64,000 nt of DNA from Wurfbainia villosa (lineage: Eukaryota; Streptophyta; Magnoliopsida; Zingiberales; Zingiberaceae), in assembly GCA_025175895.1 (NCBI GenBank), contig JAKLTH010000238.1, positions 4,588,001 through 4,652,000 of the forward strand, written 5' to 3'. Every line of letters starts with the position of its first letter. Positions within the stretch are counted from its first letter, which is position 1. Below, one piece after another: positions 1 through 10,761 of this stretch. The notes beneath the pieces are model-generated. The model was not told the DNA's origin, did not search any database, and was given only the letters and a program-made list of their open reading frames with translations. Made by a program: the position numbers and the translations under genes.

Positions 1-1243
1 GTGATATGGGCTCACCTTGGTTTTTCACTAAGTGTTGACTTAGATCCATAGGTATTTTTACTGTAGAGAGATCGTACGTATTGAACTTCTTCAACACCGA
101 TTCTACATAGTGAGATTGTGTCAAAACTATCCCCTCAGATGTCCTGAGAATTTTAATTCCCAATATAACATCTGCTTGACCCATATCATTCATATCAAAA
201 TTCTTGGTCAACATTTTCTTTGTACTCATGATTATCTCATGGTCACTACCCATTATAAGCATATCGCTCACGATGTATTGCACGATTATATAACCTTTAG
301 GTGTGTTTTTGATATAAATGCATTTGTCACATTCATTTATTTTGAATTCGTTTGACAACATTATTTTGTCAAATTTCTCGTGTCATTGTTTAGGCGCTTG
401 TTTTAGTCCGTACAACGACTTAACAAGTCTGCACACCTTTTCCTCTTTTCCTGGAACTATGAACCCCTCGGGTTGCTCCATATAGATTTCTTCTTCCAAC
501 TCACCATTTAAAAATGCAGTCTTAACATCTATTTGATGTATTTCAAGGTCATACAATACTGCGATGGCTATCAACACTCGTATAGACGTAATCCTTGTCA
601 CCGGTGAGTAGGTGTCGAAGTAATCAAAGTATTCTTTTTGCTTGTACCCTTTGGCTACAAGTCTTGCCTTATACTTGTCAATAGATCCATCAACTTTATA
701 CTTGCGTTTTAGTATCCACTTACAGCCTAATGGTTTAGCACCAGAAGGAAGGTCCACTAATTCCCAAGTATGATTATTCATGATGGACTCGATTTCACTA
801 TTGACTGCTTCTTTCCATAATAGGGCGTCGGGACTAGAGAGAGCTTCACTCAATGTTCTTGGATCCGTTTCTGACATAAAAGTCATAAAGTCCGGCTCGA
901 ACGATTTCTCAACTCTAGCCTGTTTGCTCCGACGTGGCTCTTCATTTTGATAGTCAATAGTCCTTTTACGACAATTAAGTTCAGAGACGTCATTGTTGTT
1001 AGAACTTCCGTTGCTATAAATTTGAATGTTTCCCCTTTTATTTGGGAATACATTTTCAAAGAATATCGCATTCCGAGATTCTATGGTTGTTCCCACATGA
1101 ATATCAGGAATGTCTGACTTGTGAACTATGAACCGATATGCACTACTATTTTGGGCATATCCGATAAATATTGCATCGAACGTTTTAGGTCCGTTTTTAT
1201 TTGCTTTGGCTTGGGTACTTCGACCTTTGTCAGGCACCCCCAC
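1..1243 (-). pseudogene. copia reverse transcriptase (broken)
   Basis: An open stretch from 1243 to 383 holds the integrase C-terminus and the RT fingers, including KARLVAKGYKQ, DVKTAFLNGELEEEIYM and LVKSLYGLKQAPKQ. A TGA at 385-383 sits where the family has Trp. The same frame runs on to position 1 through the palm. At about 235-270 the catalytic YVDD box reads IVSD, so one metal-binding Asp is gone and the enzyme would be inactive even without the stop. The C-terminal RNase H lies outside the window. Confidence 0.85.
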
Positions 1244-2322
1244 ACTTTCAAGTATTTGTACGATGGCTTACGGTCTTTCCATAGTTCATATGGTGTTTTA
1301 TCATTTTGCTTGTGAGGGATTTTATTGAGAATGTGATTTGCCGATAATGAGGCTTCCCCCCACAAGTTCTGGAGTAAGCCTGAATTTATCAACAAGACAT
1401 TCATCATTTCCTTAAGTGTCCGATTTTTACGTTCGGCAACACCATTTGATTGAGGTGAGTAAGGCACCGTTGTCTAATGGATAATGCCAGATTCTGAACA
1501 AAATTCATCAAACAGTGCACCATATTCTCCACCTCTATCGCTACGAATTATTTTAATTCGTTTATCAAGTTGATTCTCAACTTCTGTTTTATAGGTTCTA
1601 AAAACCTCTAAGGCTTCGTCTTTACTTCTTAAAAGAAAGACATAACAGAACCTCGTGCAGTCATCGATAAAGGTAATAAAATACTTTTTACCTTTTTTGG
1701 TTTGCACGAATTTTAAGTCACATAGATCACTATGTATTAACTCTAGAGGAGTCGTTGACCTTTCCACCGAATGAAAAGGTAGTCTCGTCATTTTTGCTTC
1801 CACGCACATTTCACATTTGTGTGTTTTGTCAACATCGATATTTGGTAATAAATTTAATTTGACGAGGCATTTTAGAGTGTTATTATTAACATGTCCAAGT
1901 CGATCATGTCATAAATTAAAACACTCGACAATATAGCTGGAAGCTTTTATTTTATTACCATCAAATTCACGGTGTACAGTCATTACAACTATCTTGAACA
2001 GACTTTGTTCTAAGTACCCTTTACCTACGAATAAATCGTTCTTCGTAAGTACAAAATTATTTGATTGGAACACTAGTCTGAACCCGACTTTAACAAGTGT
2101 CGATCCAGAAACTAGGTTCTTTCTGATGTCGGGAACATGGAGCACATCAATAAGTGTTAGCTCCTTTCCTGACATCATTTTCAGAACAACTTTGCCGAGT
2201 CCGACAATCGGCGATGTTGTGGAATTGTCCATATAGAGCTTCCTTCCATTTATCAGAGTATACTTGGAGAACATGGTCTTATCAGAACAGATATGACGTG
2301 TTGCTCCAGTATCTATCCACCA
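1126..2322 (-). pseudogene. copia protease and integrase (broken)
   Basis: The segment starts with an aspartic protease motif, WWIDTGA, just after the stop at 2325-2323. It continues in the same frame through the GAG-pre-integrase region and the integrase core. Visible catalytic surroundings are [15 protein letters not shown] and NGVAERKNRT, which carry the D, D and E of the integrase triad. A TGA at 1911-1909 breaks the HDRLGH zinc-binding region, and a TAA at 1476-1474 lies between the second D and the E. The frame is lost near 1126, before RT. Confidence 0.85.
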
Positions 2323-3291
2323 CTACTTCGGGTTGTCCACCACTGTGTTGGCTTCAAACACGACCGCAGTGAGATCTAGCTCCATGTCGTCAGAAGTTGC
2401 GACCTGGTTCACAATTTCCTTCTGACTCTTGGTTGGTTTCTTTGGGCGTCTATAGTCTTTGGACATGTGTCCTAGCTTTCCGCAGTTGTAGCATGAGCCA
2501 TTGAATTTCTTGCCTGGAGCCTTCATTTTGAATTGCTTCGGCTTTTTGGTGTTCAGCTCAGCCAGGTTAGACATCTCGTCGATAGTCCGCTTCGTTCCTT
2601 TAGAGTCGGAGAATCTTCGATTATCCTCCTCTATTCGTAGCCTCAGGATCAGGTCTTCAAACCTCATCTCCTTTTGCTTATGCTTCAGGTAATTTTTGAA
2701 ATCCTTCCACGACGGGGGGAGTTTCTCAATTCATCACGCTACTGAACGACTCAGATCATGCAATATCAGTTGCATATCTTGGACTTGAGATATCACACTC
2801 TTGGAATCCACCATTTTGAAATCCAGAAACCGACCGACGATGAATTTCTTCAAACTGACATTTTCGGTTTTGTATTTCTTCTCTAGTGATTCCCACAGAG
2901 ATTTCGCCATCTCTATCAGACTATACACGTTATACAATGTATTGTCCAATGCATTAAGAATGTAATTACGACACAGGAAATCTCCGTGCGACCACGCATC
3001 GCAAGCAGCCTTACTATCGGAATCATCTTCCTTAGCGGCTGGCGGATCTTCACGTAAAAACCGTACGAGGTTTAGCGTTGTCAGATAGAACAGCATCTTC
3101 TGTTGCCATCGTTTGAAATCAGCTCCGTTGAATTTCTCCGGCTTCTCTCCGGGTGGAACAGAGGTTGTGACTCCGGTAGTCGGAACGTCGTTGATCACGG
3201 CCATATTAGATTGCACCGAATATCGTTTTACGATTGATGATAAAGTTTCCGAAATAATCGGGGAGACAACAATCTGATATGATCTCGTCAA
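2323..3291 (-). pseudogene. copia gag (broken)
   Basis: This is the capsid/nucleocapsid part of the polyprotein. The open frame begins at 3291, but the likely family start is the internal Met at 3204 (MAVINDVP). The N-terminal copia gag region, with motif FKRWQQKMLFYL, runs to two consecutive TGA codons at 2736-2731. The same frame resumes and reaches a zinc knuckle near 2460-2500 that reads CYNCGKLGHMSKDY. The last of the CX2CX4HX4C ligands is Tyr instead of Cys, so zinc binding is probably lost. The frame ends in TAG at 2325-2323 directly before the protease. Confidence 0.85.
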
Positions 3292-3517
3292 GGCTAGTGT
3301 TCGACACTATCTCCGTAAAACGATATTTCTCCGCTCAGGTGCTTACGGATAGCAGCAATTCGTTTCCAAGATACAACGAGGATGTCTCGGAATAGTAGCA
3401 CTACAAATTCCGAGACCGACGAACCTACTCGTAGACTTTTTGGACTCTGGATGCAGAAGATGGGATGAATGAGATGAGAATTTGAGTGAATGAGTGAATT
3501 CCATCATCTAAGAGTTT

Positions 3518-3526
3518 CTATTTATA
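3518..3526 (-). promoter_or_regulatory. TATA box in copia LTR
   Basis: On the minus strand this reads TATAAATAG, inside the presumed 5' LTR and about 310 bp upstream of the gag Met at 3204. It is the expected position for the retrotransposon core promoter. Inference from motif and position only. Confidence 0.4.
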
Positions 3527-3999
3527 CTTGTGAAGGGATAGAGGCACCTCTTGGTTGAATCAAATCTCATCCATTTAATTAAAAATGGATGATCTAGATT
3601 GCATCCCTTCCCAAAAGACATAATGTCTCTTCATTTGGATGCATCTAAGCCTTTCATTTTGATTTCAATGATCAAGATTAAGTCATCCAAAAAGATACTT
3701 ATACCCTTTCATTTGAATGAACCAGATTTATCCATCTTAATCCAACGATCTAGATTAAGCCATATTAATTTCTCATTCATATAATTGAGAAAATTAATCA
3801 ATTTTTTTCCAACACATTTAACTCCCCACATCTAGTCGAAATCCATGAACTAATAAATAGATCACTTAATCGGGTTCGAATCAATATGATACAATCGGAC
3901 GATTACGATAATTTGACAAACAAAAATAACTTACCACGTTGGAATGTTCCGGGACCATAAACTAAAGGAGTAAGAGTGCGCCATGGACTCCGCAAAAGA

Positions 4000-4195
4000 T
4001 TGAAATCCGTCAACCTAACGACCCCCATCGACTTATCTCACGACCATTGTGAACCTTGACGTGATGATCAAGATATGTAGAGATTATCTGAATTCAGAAA
4101 AGAATTTTAGACCTCCTTCAAAATCGACTCTTATCTTATTCATAAATTTCGTCGTATCTTAATTACCATGCACCGTGGATTGGCAGAACCTTTTG
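4000..4195 (-). repeat. SINE-B copy 1 (tRNA-derived SINE)
   Basis: Read on minus from about 4190, it begins with a tRNA-like head: a box A-like GGTGCATGGTAA, then GAGTCGATTTTG at the box B position about 45 bp on. It continues into a body shared with copies at 4915-5190 and 45110-45873 (CAGATAATCT..., then GGTCGTGAGATAAGTCGATG). Limits are approximate and no clear target duplication was seen. Family naming is mine. Confidence 0.5.
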
Positions 4196-4609
4196 GATCC
4201 ACAGTTGCTACCATATAAACCTAATCATGCATTTAACACTTCCAAACTTCAAATCTGCTCAAGATTGGAAAATGACAGATGGGTACTCGGCAGCTACTTT
4301 GTCATGTTGCAGAGGAGTATGGCTCACAAGTCTCGATCAAACAGAAAGAAAGAGGAGAGATGATGAGAAATTCTATCCTCTGCGCTCGAATATCTTTTGT
4401 GCAGTTCAATCGTTTAATTACACGAAGAACTTTCAGGAAAAAAAAAAACAGTAACTCTTTTCAAGAATCTCGAAGCAGACAAATGTTATAGGACCGGTCA
4501 GCAAACTCCCTTGTCACTGCACAGGAAAAGTTGAGATCGACATTCTCAATGAGATTCCTGCAAAATTATCGTTTTGACCTGTAGCTTTGTGTCAGCATCT
4601 GCTAGTGAT

Positions 4610-4879
4610 TTAGTCTTCTGGCACAGATAGCTGCTCCACAACTGCTACAGGTTCCTCATTATCGAAGAATTTGGAAACGACGACGATGGAGTTCGACTGG
4701 GACGACAACATCCAGTTATTTTTAGAACAGTAAATCGTGATGGTCGCAAATGGCGTTCGTTTTGCATCTTCGCCGGCATCGATGGTGTTGCGTTCGCATC
4801 GCAAATCGAATGTATCTGAGACGGGCTTCTTCTCGGCGGCTACAGATGCTCCAAACAGATCTGCAGCAAAGTCTTCCAT
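4610..4879 (-). CDS. hypothetical ORF, 89 aa, unrecognised
   Basis: An intact ATG-to-stop frame, starting MEDFAADLFGASVAAEKK, acidic at both ends, with one central Cys-containing segment (IYCSKNNW). There is no signal peptide or membrane segment and I do not recognise a domain. It is locally richer in GC than its flanks and sits between two SINE-B copies, with no splice-compatible partner exon that I could find. It could be a captured gene fragment, an exon of a lost gene, or chance. Low confidence that it is a gene. Confidence 0.2.
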   Translation of the reverse strand: MEDFAADLFGASVAAEKKPVSDTFDLRCERNTIDAGEDAKRTPFATITIYCSKNNWMLSSQSNSIVVVSKFFDNEEPVAVVEQLSVPED

Positions 4880-4914
4880 GACAATTCTTGCGTAAAAGCC
4901 TTTCTGCAGTATCG

Positions 4915-5190
4915 TTCGATGATTCTGTAAAAATTATATAGAATTGTCAATCTAGCAATCCTCATCAGTCTGTCTCATAGAATTGTCAATCTGCAGTATC
5001 GTTCAAAATACGTGGAGATCATCCATAAGATTATATAGAATTGTCAATCTGCAATATCGTTCAAAACACGTGGAGGTCATCTGAATTCAAAAAAATACTC
5101 TTAGATCTTCTCCAAAATTGATTCATGTCACTTTTGCAAGCATTTTCATATCTTAGCCACCGTGTCATCTCGTGGGGACATGAATTTCAA
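4915..5190 (-). repeat. SINE-B copy 2 with internally repeated 3' part
   Basis: The head lies at the right end (minus: CCACGAGATGACACGGTGGC...), the body is shared with other SINE-B copies, and the 3' region contains AGATTGACAATTCTAT. That 3' motif occurs three times on the plus strand as AGAATTGTCAATCT (near 4940, 4980, 5038), each followed by related sequence. It therefore looks like a local duplication of the SINE 3' portion. Boundaries are approximate. Confidence 0.45.
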
Positions 5191-5399
5191 TTCTATCGAT
5201 GAATCATGTTACCACATATGAATCAAATAAAAATTCATACCATTCAATACAAGATCTTGTTGGAGATCTACGATAACATTTGCTGTGAAAACTTATTAGA
5301 AAGCAATAAATTCATATCTGAATTCAAAGACATCCTCACTTTTTTTTTTCGCCGAAAGAATTTAAAAATCAAAAACAAAATTAGTCGTAATTAAGATTT

Positions 5400-6145
5400 G
5401 ATTTTCAAGTGCGAAGATGACCGCGGCTAGGACTCGCAAGCAGAGGGCCTACAGAGAGTGGACTAAGTTTAAAGGAGTTCAAGGCCCAATTGAAAAGAAG
5501 CGAAAATACGAGTCGAGAAATTCCTCAGTCGGGAGCTAAGATACTGAGAGTTCAGAAGTCGGGCGATGAATAAATTGGAGGCAAAGAGGCCGAAAATTAA
5601 AGGAGTCAGGAGCAATAGAAGTCAAGAGCAAGAGAGACCAGAAACTCGCCAACTCGAGAAGTCAAGAATCGAAAGAGATGGTAGTTCAATAACTTGAGAA
5701 GTCAGGAGTTGAAAGAGTCGAGAGCTCAACAACTTAATAAGTCAAGGCCCGAGGGAGTTGAGAGCATGAAAAATAAGGAACTCATGAGTTGAGAGTATGA
5801 AGAGTCGATAACTCGAGGATCACCAAAGAAATTCCTCTCAACAGTTGTCACATTTGCCCTCTCTTAACAGCATCTCCCAATGATAACTCTTGGATATGTG
5901 GTATGTCATATGGAAATTCTCTGTAACGGTTATCCCCTAATGACTCATCAAAGGACATCACTGAGATAATCATGGTAGACGAGAAGTTTCGGAGGTACTA
6001 TATAAAGACAGATTGGGATAAAGAAAGTTTGGATATATTTTTATTGTATTAGCTATATTCTACATTATATTTTTTATTTTCTCAAGTATGATTTAAACAT
6101 CGAAAAGACATCGTCGGAGTACCAGTGCCCTCTGACAAAAGAGGA
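5400..6145 (+). repeat. LTR-like block with purine-rich degenerate tandem repeats
   Basis: 5500-5830 is a run of degenerate units built on CTCGAGAAGTCAAGAGTCGAAAGAG-type words. It is followed by a TATA-like ACTATATAAAGAC at 5998-6010, a T/A-rich stretch, and a segment CGTCGGAGTACCAGTGCCCTCTG near 6112-6134. Repeats, then TATA, then a short GC-rich end is the layout of U3-R-U5 in plant LTRs, often Ty3/gypsy. No second LTR, primer site or coding domain adjoins it, so it would be a solo or truncated LTR. Inference only. Confidence 0.35.
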
Positions 6146-6190
6146 ACAAAAACGGATCCTATTACATCAAATAATTCCTTTTATAAGGAC

Positions 6191-6222
<32 letters not shown>
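6191..6222. repeat. (TA)9(GA)7 compound microsatellite
   Basis: Uninterrupted TA dinucleotides from 6191 pass directly into GA dinucleotides, ending at about 6222. Confidence 0.95.
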
Positions 6223-6239
6223 AATCTTCTCCTGTGTGA

Positions 6240-6740
6240 TCGATTCGTCCTCGCCCGTCCACACCACGCACGAGCTGCGCGCGTTGTTGTTGTCGTCGCT
6301 GCGCCGTCCGATCACCGGACCGGGCGCGATCGACGCGCGACTCGTCGACGGTCCGATGGGGCTCGAATTCTGACCGGTTAGTGCCCGGAATCTGATGCAA
6401 ATCGACCGAAAACGATCGAATTGCACTGCCGATCGTGATTGGGTCGGATTCTGACCGAATCGCGATCGGAATCCGACACCGGACGGACCGACAGCCGACG
6501 TCGGTCCGTCCGGTATACTCGACCGGTTGAGATTCAGCCATCGACCGACCGAATCGAGGCCAAAATCGACTACCAAAATCAGATGGCCAGCAGTGGCGCG
6601 CGCCCACTGTCGGCTGCGTGAACCGGTCATTTCCGATCGGTTTGCGCCGGATTCCAACCGCTAATTGGCCAGAATCCGATCTCCGCCGGACCGTCGGCGA
6701 GTCGCGCGTCGATTGCGCCTGATCCGATGGCCGGCGGTGA
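6240..6740. repeat. GC-rich block built of CGATCGGAATCCGACC-like words
   Basis: This is a GC-rich island in AT-rich DNA, composed of degenerate, often self-complementary words around GATCGGAAT/ATTCCGATC and CGGACGGACCG. The composition leaves several long overlapping frames open on both strands (for example 6167-6657 minus), which look like composition artefacts. The same vocabulary recurs at 7400-9110. No coding domain seen. Confidence 0.5.
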
Positions 6741-6752
6741 TCGGACGGTATA

Positions 6753-6764
6753 TATATATATTAA
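6753..6764. repeat. short (TA)n tract
   Basis: A pure TA run at the right edge of the GC-rich block. From here to 7390 the DNA is AT-rich with homopolymer A and T runs and no gene or recognisable repeat. Confidence 0.7.
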
Positions 6765-8652
6765 AACATTTGCCGTGGTCTGAAACAAAAAAAAAAAATC
6801 CTACTTTATTTTCTTTGCCTAGAATGATCAAAACAGGAGGAAGAAAACAGAATTTCTTTTGGCTCGTGTGCTCTAGTACAGGACATTCATATCATCCAAA
6901 AAATTGCTGCAATGATGACCAGATCAGATAGATTCCTGAACTGTAAAGACCTGCAGCAGCAGTATTTTTGACCTCTTCTTCTTCTTTGGACCCTGATTAC
7001 TGCAGTAATAAATTGAAAGAATATATGAACCAATTAATCTGTAGCGATCAGATCTCTTATTTTTGTTTTCTTCATCGATTTGGGTGCATTCCGATGACTT
7101 AGCTATGTGAGATCACTGACACTGTCAGTTGGCAAAGAAAGATTTTGTTTCCTTAGTTTGTCCTGTGTGCCTGATTTCATAACTTCCTGGAGCATCAACA
7201 GTGGGACAGTACTAGCTCAGTGGATGATTTATTATAATGAATAAAGATTGATCGAAAGAATTATTTTTTTTCTGATCAAAATATCTTCTCATTTAGAGAG
7301 CTATTTGATCATCATTTTTTTTCTTGCACTTTGAGACTCGAGCATTAGTTATTTTAGAAATTAATAATCAATAAAAAAGATTGATATAAAAAAAATAAAA
7401 TTGTGGTTGATTCCGATCGTGATTTGGTCGAAATTCGATCGTAACTTGGTCGAACTCCGATTTAGATCGGACCTCGGTCAGATTCCGATCGAATTTGGGT
7501 CGGAATCGGCCGCGATGTTGTTCGGTCGATCGGACAATGACAATAACTCCGATGGATTCAGGGGTTGGACTATAGTGTGGATGGTGGCCTATACGACGAA
7601 AAATTTGGTCGGAGATCACAGGAGAAAAATTCTGTGCATTTCCCATTTAATGTGTATATCCGTGCGATGGACAACTGATATTGCATCATGCATTGTGCGT
7701 CGTGCAATAACTTCCCCGTCGGAGTCTCTCTTCACCCTTGGCTGCTCGACATCGCCGTCGAGCGATCGGATTTCAGCACTGATCCGACCGCAATTCGATC
7801 GGCTTCGGAATCCGATCGGACCGTGGTCAGATTTCGATTGGATTGTGATGAATTGCGATCGACAGTGCTATGGTTGATTCCGACCGTAATGACCATAATT
7901 CAGCCAGAGTCTAGTGCCGCCTGGACCATGATCGAATTACAACCAAAATTCGATCGGAATCCGACCATAGTTCGGTTAGTCGGATGACGGGCAGTGACCC
8001 TGACGGGTTCAAGAGTTGGGCTATAGTGCTCATCGGAGAAGAAGACAGACGGCGAAAGTACTATGCATTTCCTATTACTGTGCAATCTCATTTGATCAGA
8101 TGGTGGAGAAGCTGTCACGCACAAGTCACACACGGATTGTCGCCCAACATAGAAAAAACCATATATAGAGATATGTTGTGCGACTTACGCCACACGACTC
8201 ATGCATGAAAACGAGGATGTACAGTAACTTTTGTTGTCGCTCGAGCAAACACTGTAAATGAAAAACACATAGTGTTCCCATTGGAGAAGAATTGAGCTCA
8301 GCATCGCCGCCCCTCGTCTGGATTCTGGTTGCAATCCAACTATAGTTTGGTCGGAATTAAGTCGCCATAGGAGTCCGGGCAAATTGCAGTTGGATTCCGA
8401 CCAGATCACGGTCAGAATATGGTCGTGGTTCTACCGGACTTCATGTCCGAGCGGATCGCTATCGGATTGTAGCTGAAATTTGTCGCGATTGCTACCATGA
8501 CGTTGGCGCCCACAATTCGACCCGATTCTAGCCACAATTCAATGAGAATCCAACCGCAATTCAGTCGATCGGACGACAACGATGACACCGATAGTGACCC
8601 GACCGGTTCAAGGGTTGGATTATAGTGTTCATCGAAGAAGAACATCACGCGG

Positions 8653-8875
8653 CAAAGTACTGTGCATTTCCCATTTACTGTACAATCTCGTAAATCAAAC
8701 AAGGATCAGACGACTGTGCGCATGTCGCGTACGTGCGCACAACATAAGAAATGCAACATAACACACATACACACACACATATATATAAAAGTGCGTGCCC
8801 ACGTGCGATGCATCGTGAGTCGTCTGATATTTTGAAATTGTACAGTAAATAGAAAATGCACAATGTTTCTCTCCG
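8653..8875. repeat. imperfect long inverted repeat (hairpin) inside the array
   Basis: The left arm ACTGTGCATTTCCCATTT, continuing through ACTGTACAATCTC, matches the reverse complement of the right arm near 8838-8870. Further in, ATCAGACGACT at about 8706 pairs with AGTCGTCTGAT at about 8818. The loop contains a CA/TA microsatellite (8763-8788). It has MITE-like geometry, but no target duplication was identified. Confidence 0.5.
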
Positions 8876-9183
8876 TAATCTCGAGCTAAATTCTTTGTTG
8901 TCGATTGCTATCTGTATTATAGCCCAGCTTCTGAATTGTCGAGATTACCATCGGCATCCTTCTGGTCGAACCGTGATCGAATTCCGATTGAATCGTGACC
9001 GCAACTGCTAATGACTCCAATCTGACCTCAATCCGATCGACATCAAAATCTGATCGAATCATGACTTGAATCGAACCACTCGATGGCGATGCCGAATGAC
9101 AAGAAACTCCGACGATGAAATACTATACATTCTTTATTATTGTATGTGTTCCGACACTCACGAATTATGCATCATGCGATGCC

Positions 9184-9204
9184 ATATATATATATATATA
9201 TATA
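9184..9204. repeat. (TA)n microsatellite
   Basis: About ten TA dinucleotides. A similar TA tract lies at 9385-9405. Confidence 0.8.
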
Positions 9205-9249
9205 ATTTTTATTGGACATACACTATCCACGTCCAGAATGCATGTCTCA

Positions 9250-10760
9250 CTAGTGCACCGTATGTATGGAGATTGTTTTTTTTTTTATTTTTTATAGAGA
9301 AAATAAATCAGAATCTTAATTGATAAAAAAAGAGCATTAGTCGATGCAAGGAAGTATGTAGAGTGCGCAGTCAGATTAATAGTACTATATATATATATAT
9401 ATATTAAGAAAAAATAGATTTTATAAATAAAATAGGAGTGGAAACGTGTACGTCAGCAAATCTTGTGAATATTCACAAAAAAAAATAAAAAATCTAGTGG
9501 AATCTCCTCACTGATGTTGGGAAGTACGAGAAACATTTCATTTTGGATGGTGAATTTTATTTAGGAATCACTTTGCCAAATATTACAAATTTCAATAGCA
9601 ATATTATGATTTAATTTAGATATTTCCATTGTTATTGTTTTGACGAAAATCTCATATATCCTTGACTTCCCTTTTGAATTTTCAAGTCTAAGAAACCTTA
9701 GAAGAGCTATCGACAAGTTGCCCCTATCGAAATTGAGCGATATTGAGATCAACGACCACTTGTTCAACTTCCTCTTCGAGGTCGAGTGATCAATGTGGAC
9801 TCCGAGGATACTAATGAAAATGTTAATACTATAGTCACATTAAGATTCCATCGAGATAGAGTCGATTAAAGAATTTTCTCTTATCTTTTTTATAAAATCT
9901 AAGTAACCAAACTGAAGGAAAAATATTTTCTTCGTCGTCACTCTCTCTTCCTCCCTCTTCGAGAAGACTAGCACAAATATGCACGATAGAGTTATGAATT
10001 TTGACAAGGATGATCAAAACCTCCTAGAAGCCATGGGCGGACTCAAAAAGGGGCAACAAGGAGGTCATGGGTCTCCCTTTTTTTAAATAATTATTGGTAT
10101 ATTTTTAAAAATTTAATTAATAAAAATAAATTTATTTTACAAAAATAAAAAAATCATAAAACCCTAAAACAAAAAGCCATAAAACTATCTTTCCTCTTCT
10201 CAAAAAACCTCTTGTCCTCTTCTTTAAAAAAAAAAAAAGTCTCCTTTAATTTGTGATTTATAAAGATATCATATTTTTTCTTATTTTCATCCTCTTGACA
10301 TTTTGGAAATATATATCATATTTATTTTTGTTAGTTTTATCATTTAAAATTGATTTTAAATATTTTTATTTTTCGATATATGCCTTGATTTTTTTAGAAC
10401 TTTGATAAGATATTTTTTAAGAAAATTAAATATTCAAGAATAATCATCATCTGAAAAAGGGGTATTGATCGTTGGGAAAAAATCATGACACTTGTGTTGA
10501 AAAAAGTTTTAAAAGTCTTTCGATAGATTTCATATTAATTCAGATATAATTGATTTTATGTCGAATTTAGAACTAAGATTTATGAATTATGAATTTAATA
10601 TTCGTAAAAAAAAGTTCGAAGAGAGTATTATTTAAGAGACTTATGCCAACTTATAAGTATAAATTCAAGATTAAAAATTTCAATAATAAGCCAAGAAAAT
10701 TTAATCAGTTCGATAAATTTTTACTGAGGATTGTTTTACATTGTTATTTAAAAAAAATGA
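9250..10760. other. AT-rich intergenic DNA, no gene seen
   Basis: Very AT-rich from 10090 to 10760, with homopolymer runs. A short segment near 9955-10030 (ACTAGCACAAATATGCACGA) resembles 11840-11910, suggesting a dispersed repeat end. No open frame with a recognisable domain. Confidence 0.5.
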
Positions 10761-10761
10761 T

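Larger units (their letters stand above)
1..3814 (-). mobile_element. Ty1/copia LTR retrotransposon, decayed, cut by window start
   Basis: Reading on the minus strand, the order is LTR-like DNA (about 3300-3814, starting TGTTGG at 3814), gag, protease, integrase, reverse transcriptase. That order (integrase before RT) defines the copia superfamily. Gag through integrase lies in a single frame interrupted by stops at 2736-2731 (two TGA), 2325-2323, 1911-1909 and 1476-1474, then shifts frame near 1126-1243. RNase H and the second LTR would lie left of the window, so age by LTR comparison is not possible. The inner LTR boundary and primer-binding site could not be fixed. The element is non-functional. 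Confidence 0.9.
7400..9240. repeat. degenerate repeat array, four units of about 430-600 bp
   Basis: Each unit has a spacer rich in GATCGGAATCCGACC words, then a block like GGTTCAAGGGTTGGACTATAGTG, then a block around GTGCATTTCCCATTTACTGT. The last block occurs near 7634, 8066, 8662 and, weakest, 9126. Spacing is irregular (about 430, 600 and 460 bp), so this is a diverged tandem or clustered family rather than a satellite. Short open frames across it are not conserved between units. No coding domain seen. Confidence 0.55.

Noticed and set aside
6167..6657. Overlapping frames of 146 and 155 codons on minus, and others on plus
   Set aside because: Arg/Ser/Gly-rich, open on several frames at once in a GC-rich palindromic repeat block; composition artefact with no domain.
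7401..8702. Several 70-158-codon frames on both strands
   Set aside because: They lie in the degenerate repeat array, are not conserved between repeat units and contain no recognisable domain.
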